A stretch of DNA of 64,000 bases from positions 124,001 through 188,000 of the forward strand of contig NZ_RKQN01000002.1 in the NCBI RefSeq assembly GCF_003814555.1, read 5' to 3'. The translations under genes were made by a program, and so were the position numbers. Of the stretch, positions 33,583 to 42,480 are shown piece by piece. Source of the stretch: Vulcaniibacterium tengchongense (GTDB lineage Bacteria > Pseudomonadota > Gammaproteobacteria > Xanthomonadales > Xanthomonadaceae). The notes beneath the pieces were generated by a model. It saw only the letters and a list, made by a program, of their open reading frames with translations, did no database searches and was not told the DNA's origin. Position 1 is the stretch's first letter. Each line of letters begins with the position of its first letter.

Positions 33583-35354
33583 GATTGAGTATTCGGGAAT
33601 TGCCGCCCGCCCCGACACACTGGCCTCTATTCTGCGCCATTGTCTTCGTCGTTGGCCTTGTGTTCACGGCAATCGTTCCGCCATTCCAGGCACCGGACGA
33701 ATTCCACCACGTACAGCGCGCTTACCTGCTAAGCCGTGGCCAAGTCATCCTTAAATCCCATGGTAACCAGCCATCGGGCGGTGAAATAGACGCGGCGCTT
33801 GCGCGTTACATGGATACCTTCACACCGATCATGGGAAAGGCAGCGCGAAAGGTATCTAGAGACGAGATTTTGACTGCGAGCGAGGTTCGTTGGTCAGACA
33901 AGACTGTGTTCGCGACGCCCACCGGAACTGCCTACTATTTCCCGGCATTGTATCTTCCGGAGGCCCTTGCCATGTCGTTCGGCAGAGCAACAGGCCTCAC
34001 GGTCGGGCAGTCCTACAAGCTTGCGCGACTCGCCGCATTACTGACTTGCGTAATCTTGCTTTCAATCGCGTTCTACCTTTACCCGCCACCAATCGGTGTA
34101 CTGGCCGTCCTACTGCTCCCGATGAATCTGTTCCTGCTCTCATCGGCAGTCCTTGATGGCTTGGCTACTTCGACCTCAATATTGACGATCTCGGCGTTCC
34201 TTCGTTTAATAGGCTCGATCGAACGAGCGAAGAATCTCGCTTCGTGCTCGCTCGTTATCTCGGTAGCCTTGGTTGCCTCATGCCGGGCAAACATGCTGCC
34301 GATGCTGCTGCTCCCGTTCGTGGCCGCATTCGTACTCCGCGACCGCCGCATGCTGATCGCTGCGCTGATCGTCGCCCTATTTGTGGTCACATGGACGCTC
34401 TTTACGATAAATACCACGGTCTATCCGCCAGGGCCACGCGGGAGCGATAGCAGCGCACGACTCCTATTTTTCCTGAGCGATCCGATTGGTCTAGCAAGAA
34501 TCCTGTGGAATACGTTAGCTGATCCAGCTCTTCGTGCGTTCTACCTGCACTCCTTCATCGGTGTCCTTGGCTGGCTCGACGCACCTCTGCCTGAACTGCT
34601 CTATCCACTCATAGCAGCTCTGCTATTCCTCATTGTGATCGCTACGACGACGCTTCGCTCGTTCTCTTGGCTTCGCGGCGTGATGTTGATCGTCGTCGCC
34701 AGCTCAGCACTGTTGACGTTTCTTGCCTTACTAGTCCAGTGGACAATTGGTCCAGCAACCAAGGTTGAAGGCGTACAGGGGCGGTATTTCGTTATCCCCG
34801 CGATGTTTCTCATCTATGCTTTGACATGTGACCCGACTCCACGTCAGACACTGCGGCGTCGCTGCGCAACGGCGCTGACGTGCCTGCTGGCCGTGATCAG
34901 CATCTACGCAGCCACCTCTACCCTGGTTGCGCGCTACCACACCGCCCCACAACAGGCGTCGGTCGCCTCCGGAGAACTACAGGTAGCCGCACCATTGACA
35001 GCCAAGCAGGCAACGCAGCTCATTTTCGCGCCCCCGATAGCAGCGGAACACAAGATTACGGAGCTTCGTATACGGATTGGCACTTATCGAATGAGCCATC
35101 CCGGGCGTGCGAAGCTCGTGGTTTGGATGGCTGACGGCAAGACGTCCGAGCACCTTTTCGAACTCGCGTCGCTTGAAGATAATGAATACGCGGCTTTTCG
35201 CCTGAAACCTGGCAACTATGTCGGCGGCAGGCTGGAGTCCATCGATGGTGAAGGAGTAAGCGTTTACCAGGTAAGCTTCGGGCCCGCGCTGGTGAGCTGT
35301 CTGACCGCCGTCACTGAAGATGGACGCACTATCACGACGGCAGGGTGCCCCTGA
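33579..35354 (+). CDS. DUF2142 membrane protein, predicted GT-C glycosyltransferase
   Basis: 591 residues. First helix about 17-37, directly followed by the DUF2142 hallmark PPFQAPDEFHH (34-44) with its acidic pair, where GT-C enzymes hold a catalytic Asp. About ten more hydrophobic helices run to residue 440, then a soluble C-terminal domain (about 450-591) rich in beta-strand-like sequence. GT-C proteins move sugars from polyprenyl carriers to glycans on the periplasmic side. It overlaps the small transporter gene (ATGA at 33579), so GT2, transporter and GT-C probably work together. No substrate can be named. A/T-richer codons than the chromosome average. Confidence 0.75.
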   Translation: MRLSIRELPPAPTHWPLFCAIVFVVGLVFTAIVPPFQAPDEFHHVQRAYLLSRGQVILKSHGNQPSGGEIDAALARYMDTFTPIMGKAARKVSRDEILTASEVRWSDKTVFATPTGTAYYFPALYLPEALAMSFGRATGLTVGQSYKLARLAALLTCVILLSIAFYLYPPPIGVLAVLLLPMNLFLLSSAVLDGLATSTSILTISAFLRLIGSIERAKNLASCSLVISVALVASCRANMLPMLLLPFVAAFVLRDRRMLIAALIVALFVVTWTLFTINTTVYPPGPRGSDSSARLLFFLSDPIGLARILWNTLADPALRAFYLHSFIGVLGWLDAPLPELLYPLIAALLFLIVIATTTLRSFSWLRGVMLIVVASSALLTFLALLVQWTIGPATKVEGVQGRYFVIPAMFLIYALTCDPTPRQTLRRRCATALTCLLAVISIYAATSTLVARYHTAPQQASVASGELQVAAPLTAKQATQLIFAPPIAAEHKITELRIRIGTYRMSHPGRAKLVVWMADGKTSEHLFELASLEDNEYAAFRLKPGNYVGGRLESIDGEGVSVYQVSFGPALVSCLTAVTEDGRTITTAGCP

Positions 35355-35372
35355 CCCCAAGGCCCCGCTGCC

Positions 35373-36206
35373 TCAGACGATCGGCGACACCATGGCCCTG
35401 AAAGCCGCTTTGGCCTCTTCGGGAACAAAGACGTGATTCCACGCTTGGGGATCGAAATCGACTTGCTCGCTCTCGATCATGGTTCCATTCGACAACAGCC
35501 GAAGATCCACATATCCGTTTTCTTGCAAGAACCGGTCGAAGTAGCTGTAATCAGCCCTATCGAGGATCTCAACGAAGATCAGCGGCCGATGCCTTCTGAT
35601 GGTACGGATCGCACCACGGAAGACAGGCGCCTCATGCCCTTCGACGTCAATCTTGATGATGGACACCTTCGAAAATAAGTTGGCAACACCGCCCGCCAAC
35701 GCATCAAGCGTTGTCACATTCGTGGTTATCACCTCCGAGTGCTGGGCACGGAACGTCCTTTCTAAGGATGAGCTTGTCTCGACAAGCCCGTGGTCTTGCA
35801 AAGGAATGAATAGGTCTGCTGTCCCTTTGTAATCGCTGAGCGCGACGCGAAAGAGCTTGACTCGCCTGCCGAGCTGATTGATCGTGATGTTCTTCTCGAG
35901 TACAGGAAGCACTTTGGGATCTGGCTCCACCACCCAAACCTGTCCACGGCGCCTAGCAGCGGCGGCCAGGAGCGTGTAGAACCCTGTATTGGCGCCGATA
36001 TCTACGACGATTCCACTTGATGCCGCCACTGCACGCCAGAAGATGTCGGGCATAGGGTGCTCAAATGAGTTCCACCCCATATTTCCGATCTTCACCGCAA
36101 CCTGATCCTTCCCGTTGCAATCAAGCATCCGAATGGACTGGAGGCTTCCGCCAGGTGGAAGCCTCACCTCGACCGACGTCCCTTCCAGCATTGTTGGGTC
36201 GTACAT
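35373..36206 (-). CDS. FkbM family methyltransferase
   Basis: 277 residues. SAM-binding core with motif I VVDIGANTGFYTLLAA (about 67-82), the acidic VEPDPKVLPVLEKN, the FkbM stretch VTTLDALAG, and IIKIDVEGHEAPVFRGA. FkbM enzymes O-methylate sugars or polyketides; in polysaccharide loci they often cap or decorate a chain. Starts 17 nt after the stop of the large glycosyltransferase on the same strand and converges with the DUF2142 gene. Confidence 0.88.
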   Translation of the reverse strand: MYDPTMLEGTSVEVRLPPGGSLQSIRMLDCNGKDQVAVKIGNMGWNSFEHPMPDIFWRAVAASSGIVVDIGANTGFYTLLAAAARRRGQVWVVEPDPKVLPVLEKNITINQLGRRVKLFRVALSDYKGTADLFIPLQDHGLVETSSSLERTFRAQHSEVITTNVTTLDALAGGVANLFSKVSIIKIDVEGHEAPVFRGAIRTIRRHRPLIFVEILDRADYSYFDRFLQENGYVDLRLLSNGTMIESEQVDFDPQAWNHVFVPEEAKAAFRAMVSPIV

Positions 36207-36223
36207 ATCTCACCTGAGTTGAG

Positions 36224-39200
36224 CTACATTTGCTTCATGAGACGTTCGTGAAACTCCACCTCGGACATAAAGCGCATGGGGCGGCTGTTGCGCCTCAGCG
36301 CAACTTGGCCGAAAAGATCTCGCAATTCACGTGCTTGTTGCTCGAACAGACAGATGCTTCTAGCATGCGGGTTTCTGAAGCCGTCGAGGCGACTGGGGTC
36401 TTCCAACAGTTTACGGATCTCCCTGGCCAGTGCCGTTCCATCATCATCGAAGGGCACTATCGCTCCGTTCTCGCCTTCCACTATGTCCTCTACGACGCCG
36501 CCGGCATCTGTGGAAATCAGCCAGACATCGCGCACCAGCGCTTCACGTGCCGCAAGGCCGAAGCTTTCCTTACACCGGCTGGGAAATAGCAGCACATCGA
36601 TGGATCCAAAAAACTCATCGATCGTCGCCTGCGTGTAAGCGGGGACGATCTTTGTCTCGCCCGGAACCTGCCACTGCTCCGGATGAATCGATTGCCATCC
36701 CAGATTCAGCGCATTGTCTACTACCCACAATTCATAGTTGGTGTAAGGAAGACTGCGGAATGCCTTTTTCAGCATCTCTCCGCCCTTCATCACCCCCTCG
36801 CCACCAACAAATCCGAAGCGGAGCTTACGTTGACTCGGTGGCGTGCGCTTTAGCGCTGACCCCGGGGACGCAACGCCATTCTTATTGACAACCACCTTAT
36901 TTGAGTCAAAGCCGTTTGCTACGTACAAGTCACGCGAGAACGCACTGGGGGCAAGCAATAAGGCAGCCTTTGATAGCGCTTCGCGCAAGCGCGACGCGCG
37001 ATATGGGAGCATGGACGCGTCTCGTACGCAGCGTGAACATACGTCTAGCGAAATGGAACGCTGATTGCAGTAACGCCCTTCACCCGTCACCATGAATTGC
37101 CTAGCGCACAGCCACCATGCATCGTGCAAAGTGACCACGAAAGGTATCCCTTCCTGCTCACATACGTCGATCAGTTGAACCCCGAGCCCCTGGATGGAAT
37201 GAAGGTGCACGACATCAGGCCGCCACGCACGGAGAACATTCCTGAACTCCTCCACCGGATATGGGTTATCGAAGTCGAGCACTGGATCTGCTTCGGGCGG
37301 CAAGCCCATCGCGAAGACTTCGCAGTGCGAGGATTCGTACCGAATGATTTTGTACGGATGCACCTCGTGGGTTGGCGTAGAGGTAAACATGGCATAGCTG
37401 ACGCCACCGATTTCATTCAACCGCCGTGCGATCTGCTCGGCGACGATTGTGGCCCCGCCGAAGCTACGCGGCTCAAAGAAGATGTTCACTCCAAGCACTC
37501 GCAAGCCGCTCGGCATCAGCGCTTGGTGCGAACTCAAGAAGGGCGCAACGCTCTCGGCTGCGATTGCCTCAGGAGTGAAATGCGCAAGTGCGTGTTGGCG
37601 CGCGGCTTCGCCTACACGCGAACGAAGTGCTCGGTCATCCACCAAGCGTAGGATTTGCTCCTCCCACTCTTCAGGAGTCGTGGCAAGAAAACCATTCTTC
37701 TCATGCTCGACCGTATACAGGTACTCTTCGGTAGGCGAGCAGACCGAGGGGATCCCGAGCACGGCGGATTCCAAGTATTTAATATTCGACTTGGCGTCGT
37801 TAAAGACGGAAGCTTCTAGAGGCGCGATATTAATATCCGCTCTCGCCAAACTCTCCATGTATGTCTCGTAGTCCGTCAGCGGCAACCGCTCGACCTGACC
37901 CTTCACACTGTCGTATTCCGGCGGTATGTTCAAAGTACCAATCACCATCAAGCGGACGTAATAACGCGCTTTAAGAACGCGGAGCACCCCCTCCGCCGCG
38001 ACCTTGAAGTCGGAATCATGGGATCGGGAACCCGAGCCATAAACAATTCGGATGACGCCATCAGTCCGCCTCGGCAATTGCCGAATCCGATCCGCCATGC
38101 GGATGATTTCCGCGTCTAATGCGTTGCGCATAACGTGTGTGTGGCGCACACCCGCTTTACGCATCTCTGCCGCCAACGTTGGCGTAGACGCAATGCACTC
38201 ATCGCAAGCCAACATCATGGCGCGGTACACCGGCACCCCTTTGAGGATACCGTCCCGCGTAGCCTTGTCGAGATCGTTAAGATTCGAATTTGTCTTGTAG
38301 GCCTGTAAATCAAATATAAGGTCGTCAACCTCCCAAACGGTTACCACGCCGAGGCTCTTAGCAATACGGAGGGTCTCCAACTGCTCCGGCCACCCAGGAA
38401 CACGATAGAAGATGGCAATCGTGTGGGTCTGAAGCAGACTCCGCGTCGCAACGACATCCGTCCAATTGACCACGGAGCACTCAATGCCGAGGCTCTGGAT
38501 CAACTGGCGCTTTTGCAGCACGCGGTATCGCAGGCACTGCTGCAGACCAAGTTCCGCGACCAGCAGGACGCGTTGCACAAGCCGCTGAGATGCCGACCCT
38601 GCATCGGGCAGCCCGTTAGGTCGTGTCGTCTTCGCGACACCCGGCAATGCAATGGTGCTGCCGCTGAGGAATAGGCGCACGCGCCTAAACGAATGCCGAA
38701 AGCCGCCGGTACGAGTCTCACGCACGAAGGCCAAGGACAGTCTTATCATGCGCTGCCCAATGCCGTGCACCCGTCGCAGCCAATTTAGACCCGTACGTAG
38801 GGGCAATGTGAGCTGCCATGATCGCGACGCTTTTATCCTGTCCAGTTCCTCTTGGAGCAATTGGGCGCGGCGAGACAACGGATGTAAGGAATGCTTCGAT
38901 TTCGCGAGACTAATCGACAGCGATTCGATGCGTAGCTCGCTTTTCGCGACCTCGGCACTCGCCCGCTCGAACTGTAAGCGGTATTCGTCCCTGGCCCGCG
39001 CCACATCCTGCAATGCTCGCTCATACCCCGCCACAACCGCCATCGCTGGCGCCGCTGCGCGTTGAGAGGCTGCCCAGCTGGCGAGTGCGGTAGCAACATC
39101 TTTTCGAAGCGAATCATCGCGCCCCGCGATCCAACCTTCTTGCGGGAGAGGAAGCGTGAAGACCCAACACATGCCCCATTCCGCAAGCAACTCCTTTGGC

Positions 39201-39499
39201 GGTTCGGGGCCTCCGACAGCGAAGATCACCCCCTGATCGGACAGGCAAAGACCTGCCCGCCCGAACTTGCGAAGCGAATCTGCAGTGGGCACGACGAGCA
39301 AATCCACTCCTGCGGCAGCGACATCGCTTTCAGCGACGCATGCATGACTCCAGTCGTCGAAAGCAGGAAATCGCGCACGAGGATCGACCGCTTCATCGCC
39401 TATTTCGTGCAGGATAGACCGCGGAGCCAGTGCCGTCAGCAACTTGCTCACAAGATCATCAAACAGTGCATCCTTGTTCAGCTCTTCTATCGCAGTCAT
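36224..39499 (-). CDS. Large two-domain glycosyltransferase (GT4 + GT4) with coiled coil
   Basis: 1091 residues. About 1-130 resembles the tail of a class I methyltransferase but lacks a SAM motif. About 160-235 is a predicted coiled coil (repeated Glu/Arg/Leu) ending LDRIKASRSWQLTLPLR, common before GT domains. GT domain 1 (about 310-665) shows VVTVWEVDDLIFDL and IKYLESAVLGIPSV. GT domain 2 (about 675-1070) shows SFGGATIVAEQIARRL, VVTLHDAWWLC and SRCKESFGLAAREALV, with an EX7E-like site. Two retaining transferases in one chain suggest synthesis of a two-sugar step or repeat. Located between fkbM and wzt, so it probably builds the Wzm/Wzt-exported chain. Confidence 0.87.
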   Translation of the reverse strand: MTAIEELNKDALFDDLVSKLLTALAPRSILHEIGDEAVDPRARFPAFDDWSHACVAESDVAAAGVDLLVVPTADSLRKFGRAGLCLSDQGVIFAVGGPEPPKELLAEWGMCWVFTLPLPQEGWIAGRDDSLRKDVATALASWAASQRAAAPAMAVVAGYERALQDVARARDEYRLQFERASAEVAKSELRIESLSISLAKSKHSLHPLSRRAQLLQEELDRIKASRSWQLTLPLRTGLNWLRRVHGIGQRMIRLSLAFVRETRTGGFRHSFRRVRLFLSGSTIALPGVAKTTRPNGLPDAGSASQRLVQRVLLVAELGLQQCLRYRVLQKRQLIQSLGIECSVVNWTDVVATRSLLQTHTIAIFYRVPGWPEQLETLRIAKSLGVVTVWEVDDLIFDLQAYKTNSNLNDLDKATRDGILKGVPVYRAMMLACDECIASTPTLAAEMRKAGVRHTHVMRNALDAEIIRMADRIRQLPRRTDGVIRIVYGSGSRSHDSDFKVAAEGVLRVLKARYYVRLMVIGTLNIPPEYDSVKGQVERLPLTDYETYMESLARADINIAPLEASVFNDAKSNIKYLESAVLGIPSVCSPTEEYLYTVEHEKNGFLATTPEEWEEQILRLVDDRALRSRVGEAARQHALAHFTPEAIAAESVAPFLSSHQALMPSGLRVLGVNIFFEPRSFGGATIVAEQIARRLNEIGGVSYAMFTSTPTHEVHPYKIIRYESSHCEVFAMGLPPEADPVLDFDNPYPVEEFRNVLRAWRPDVVHLHSIQGLGVQLIDVCEQEGIPFVVTLHDAWWLCARQFMVTGEGRYCNQRSISLDVCSRCVRDASMLPYRASRLREALSKAALLLAPSAFSRDLYVANGFDSNKVVVNKNGVASPGSALKRTPPSQRKLRFGFVGGEGVMKGGEMLKKAFRSLPYTNYELWVVDNALNLGWQSIHPEQWQVPGETKIVPAYTQATIDEFFGSIDVLLFPSRCKESFGLAAREALVRDVWLISTDAGGVVEDIVEGENGAIVPFDDDGTALAREIRKLLEDPSRLDGFRNPHARSICLFEQQARELRDLFGQVALRRNSRPMRFMSEVEFHERLMKQM

Positions 39500-39544
39500 C
39501 GCGCTAGCCTCAAGGGCTCCCAGGAATGCTCGTCGCCCACCGCC

Positions 39545-40297
39545 TCAACCAGCAACGAAGCGTTCGTACGCAGAAACGACTTCCTCCGTCGGCCCAAACA
39601 TGCGAATAGAGCCATTGTCCATCCAGATGACCTTATTGCAAACCTTACGAATCTCATGGTTCGAATGCATGGCAAGAACCACGATCTCCGACCGCTCGTG
39701 GAGGTCGGCCAAGCGACGCTCGGCCTTATGCATGAACGACGCATCGCCTACGCCCATTACCTCGTCCAGCAGCAGAATTTCCGCGTCAACGGCAGTGGAG
39801 ATAGCGAATGCAAGTCGCACCCGCATGCCACTGGAGTAGGTCCGAATCGGCAGATCGAGGTAATCACCCAATTCGCAAAAATCAGCGATCTGCTGCTGTT
39901 TTTCGCGAATCTCCGCTTCGGACATCCCCAAGAGCAAGCCGCGGAGTTTGATGTTCTGCAGACCCGTGGAGTTGTCGTCCATACCAAGGCTGATGTCCAG
40001 CAACGGCACCACCTTGCCTTCGCGATGGATGACGCCGTGAGTCGGCGAGTAGATGCCCGCCATGGTCCGCAGGAGCGTGGACTTGCCCGCACCGTTATGG
40101 CCGATTAGGCCGATGCGGTCTCCGCTCTCGAGGCGAACGGAAATGTCGTTCAGCGCGCGCACCACGACTACACCATCGTTGTCTTCGGCAATGGCATTTC
40201 GCCGTCCCAGACGAACCATCTGCCGCTTGAGCGAGCGCGACTGCACTTCGTAGATGGGCAGGTCCAAGGTGACGCCACTTAGTTCGATGTAGGCCAT
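39545..40297 (-). CDS. wzt: O-antigen ABC transporter ATP-binding protein Wzt (short form)
   Basis: 250 residues. Walker A GHNGAGKST (66-74), polysaccharide-exporter signature TYSSGMRVRLAFA (SSGM 155-158), Walker B EILLLDEV with VGDASF after it, and the H-loop MHSNHE. It ends soon after the ATPase core, so it lacks the C-terminal glycan-binding domain of E. coli O9a Wzt and resembles KpsT or the short O2a-type Wzt. Export is then expected not to need a terminal cap (inference). Starts 7 nt after wzm. Confidence 0.92.
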   Translation of the reverse strand: MAYIELSGVTLDLPIYEVQSRSLKRQMVRLGRRNAIAEDNDGVVVVRALNDISVRLESGDRIGLIGHNGAGKSTLLRTMAGIYSPTHGVIHREGKVVPLLDISLGMDDNSTGLQNIKLRGLLLGMSEAEIREKQQQIADFCELGDYLDLPIRTYSSGMRVRLAFAISTAVDAEILLLDEVMGVGDASFMHKAERRLADLHERSEIVVLAMHSNHEIRKVCNKVIWMDNGSIRMFGPTEEVVSAYERFVAG

Positions 40298-40304
40298 GCG
40301 CTGC

Positions 40305-41087
40305 TTACACCCAGTACGCGATGCGCTTCAGATAGCGATTGGTAAAAGCCAAGGCGAACAACCAGCCGACGACGGCCAGCCCTACGGCAACGCACCAAGC
40401 GGTCAGGCTCGGCACTTCGCCGAGCAGTGGCTTCCGAACCACATCAAGCAGATATGCCAGCGGATTGAGATCGACGATAAAGGAGAAGCGTGTCAGCGCT
40501 TCGGGTTTGTACATAATCGGAGTGACGTAGAACGCGACCTGCATGAAAGCAGCCACGATTTGCGGAAGATCGCGAAAACGCGCCGAAAGCAGTCCCGCCA
40601 GCATCGCAATCCATGTCCCGTTTAATGCCAACACGAAAAGCGCTGGGACGAAAAGCGGCAGTGTGTCCCACCGCTTGACACCGAAGATCGCCAGCAGCGC
40701 TATCACGATGACGAAGTTGTGCGCAAGGATGATCAGGTTGCGCCACGTTACTTGCAGGACATAGATCAGCTTGGGCGTCGAAACCTGGCGTATATAGGCG
40801 GCGTTGTTGATGTACGCTTGACTACCTTCGGTAACGGTACTGGCGAACATACTCCAAGAGACCAGGCTGGCCGCGAGGTACGGCAAGTAGTCGCTGAGGT
40901 TCTGCCCGAACAGCGTGCCATAGACGACGCCAATGGAAGTGATGATCACCCCCATGCTGATGGTCAACCAGAAAGGCCCGACACGCGAGCGCGCATAGCG
41001 TTGTCGGATTTCCAGCCAGCCCAGCAAAGTCCAAAGCCGCCAAGAAGCAATGCTGTGCTTCAGGTCGGCTGCGGCTAGAGTCAACAT
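40305..41087 (-). CDS. wzm: O-antigen ABC transporter permease Wzm
   Basis: 260 residues, ABC-2 type membrane protein with about six helices. The amphipathic start WRLWTLLGWLEIRQRYARSRVGPFWLTIS is the family hallmark, and NPLAYLLDVVRKPLLGE is the conserved re-entrant region. With Wzt it moves undecaprenyl-linked polysaccharide across the inner membrane. It is 69 nt downstream of metB on the same strand, with a marked drop in G/C on crossing into it. Confidence 0.92.
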   Translation of the reverse strand: MLTLAAADLKHSIASWRLWTLLGWLEIRQRYARSRVGPFWLTISMGVIITSIGVVYGTLFGQNLSDYLPYLAASLVSWSMFASTVTEGSQAYINNAAYIRQVSTPKLIYVLQVTWRNLIILAHNFVIVIALLAIFGVKRWDTLPLFVPALFVLALNGTWIAMLAGLLSARFRDLPQIVAAFMQVAFYVTPIMYKPEALTRFSFIVDLNPLAYLLDVVRKPLLGEVPSLTAWCVAVGLAVVGWLFALAFTNRYLKRIAYWV

Positions 41088-41156
41088 GTAGTACTTCTCA
41101 CGTGTATGGGGTCGCAGGGGAAGAGGTGATGCCGTTTGCCCAACAGCATTGCTTTC

Positions 41157-42341
41157 TCAGGCTGCGTTCAGGGCTCCGTCGATGTCGGCGCGTAGATCCA
41201 CCATGTTCTCCACGCCTACGCTGAGGCGCACGAGATTGTCTGCGATACCCAATGCGAGACGTCGATCCGCCGGCACCGACGCATGCGTCATGATCGCCGG
41301 GTGATTAATCAGGCTTTCGACGCCACCGAGCGACTCGGCGATCGCGAACAGCTCGCAACGTTCCATCATCCGGCGCGCTGCGGCTTCGCCGCCCTTGAGG
41401 TGGATACTGATCATCCCGCCGAACCCGTCCATCTGCCGCTTCGCCAGCTCGTGCTGCGGATGCGACTTCAGCCCGGGGTAGATCACTCGTTCGATCGCGG
41501 GATGGGTTTCCAGCCATTCGGCCAGGGCCAGCGCGTTGTCGCAATGCGCCTTCATGCGCAGGTGCAGGGTCTTCAGGCCGCGCAGGGCGAGGAAGCTGTC
41601 GAAGGGGCCCTGCACGCCGCCGACGGCGTTCTGCAGGAACGCCATCTTCTCGGCCAGCTCGGCGTCGTCGCCGACCACCACCATGCCGCCGACCATGTCG
41701 GAGTGGCCGTTGAGGTACTTGGTCGCCGAGTGCATGACGAGGTGCGCGCCCAGCTCCAACGGGCGCTGCACGATCGGCGAGCAGAAGGTGTTGTCGACGA
41801 CGACGATCAGGCCGTGCCGGCGCGCGATGCCGGCGATCCGTTCGATGTCGACCAGCTTGAGCAGCGGGTTGGTCGGCGTCTCGACCCAGACCATGCGCGT
41901 CTCGGGCCGGATCGCGGCCTCGAAGGCGGCCGCGTCGCTGAGATCGACCCAGCTGAAATCCAGGCCCGCGGAGCGGCGGCGGACGCGCTCGAACAGACGG
42001 TAGGTGCCGCCGTAGACGTCGTCCATCGCGACCACGTGGCTGCCGCTGTCGAGCAGCTCCAGGATCGTCGAGGTCGCCGCCATGCCGGAGGCGAACGCGA
42101 AGCCGCGCGTGCCGCCCTCGAGCGCGGCGACGCAGCGCTCGTAGGCGAAGCGGGTCGGATTATGGCTGCGCGAATACTCGAAGCCCTGGTGCACGCCCGG
42201 GCTGGACTGGGCGTAGGTCGAGGTCGCGTAGATCGGGGTCATGACCGCGCCGGTGCTGGGGTCCGGCGTCTGCCCGGCATGGATCGCGAGCGTGCCCAGG
42301 CCGGGCTTGCGCGCCCCGCCCTCGGGAGGTGTGTCAGTCAT
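41157..42341 (-). CDS. metB: Cystathionine gamma-synthase / gamma-lyase (PLP)
   Basis: 394-residue PLP enzyme of the Cys/Met metabolism family. The PLP lysine is K208 in MHSATKYLNGHSDM; other signatures are FAFASGMAATST, VETPTNPLLKLVDI and GGVESLINHPAIMTHAS. Start ATG 42341. The family includes MetB, MetC and gamma-lyases; with the cystathionine beta-synthase gene just upstream it may work in reverse transsulfuration as a gamma-lyase. The name follows the Xanthomonas LPS-locus flanking gene. It marks the right edge of the polysaccharide island. Confidence 0.92.
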   Translation of the reverse strand: MTDTPPEGGARKPGLGTLAIHAGQTPDPSTGAVMTPIYATSTYAQSSPGVHQGFEYSRSHNPTRFAYERCVAALEGGTRGFAFASGMAATSTILELLDSGSHVVAMDDVYGGTYRLFERVRRRSAGLDFSWVDLSDAAAFEAAIRPETRMVWVETPTNPLLKLVDIERIAGIARRHGLIVVVDNTFCSPIVQRPLELGAHLVMHSATKYLNGHSDMVGGMVVVGDDAELAEKMAFLQNAVGGVQGPFDSFLALRGLKTLHLRMKAHCDNALALAEWLETHPAIERVIYPGLKSHPQHELAKRQMDGFGGMISIHLKGGEAAARRMMERCELFAIAESLGGVESLINHPAIMTHASVPADRRLALGIADNLVRLSVGVENMVDLRADIDGALNAA

Positions 42342-42480
42342 CGAATCCTTCCAATTCCGCAGATTTGGGGCAGCCGGCGATTCTAGCACCGCCCCTGCCG
42401 GCCGCTTCGCCGGGCTGCCCTGCGTTTCAGCCGCGATTGCGGCCGTCCGCCTGCGTTCCCTGTTCAGCAAAACACCCGGC

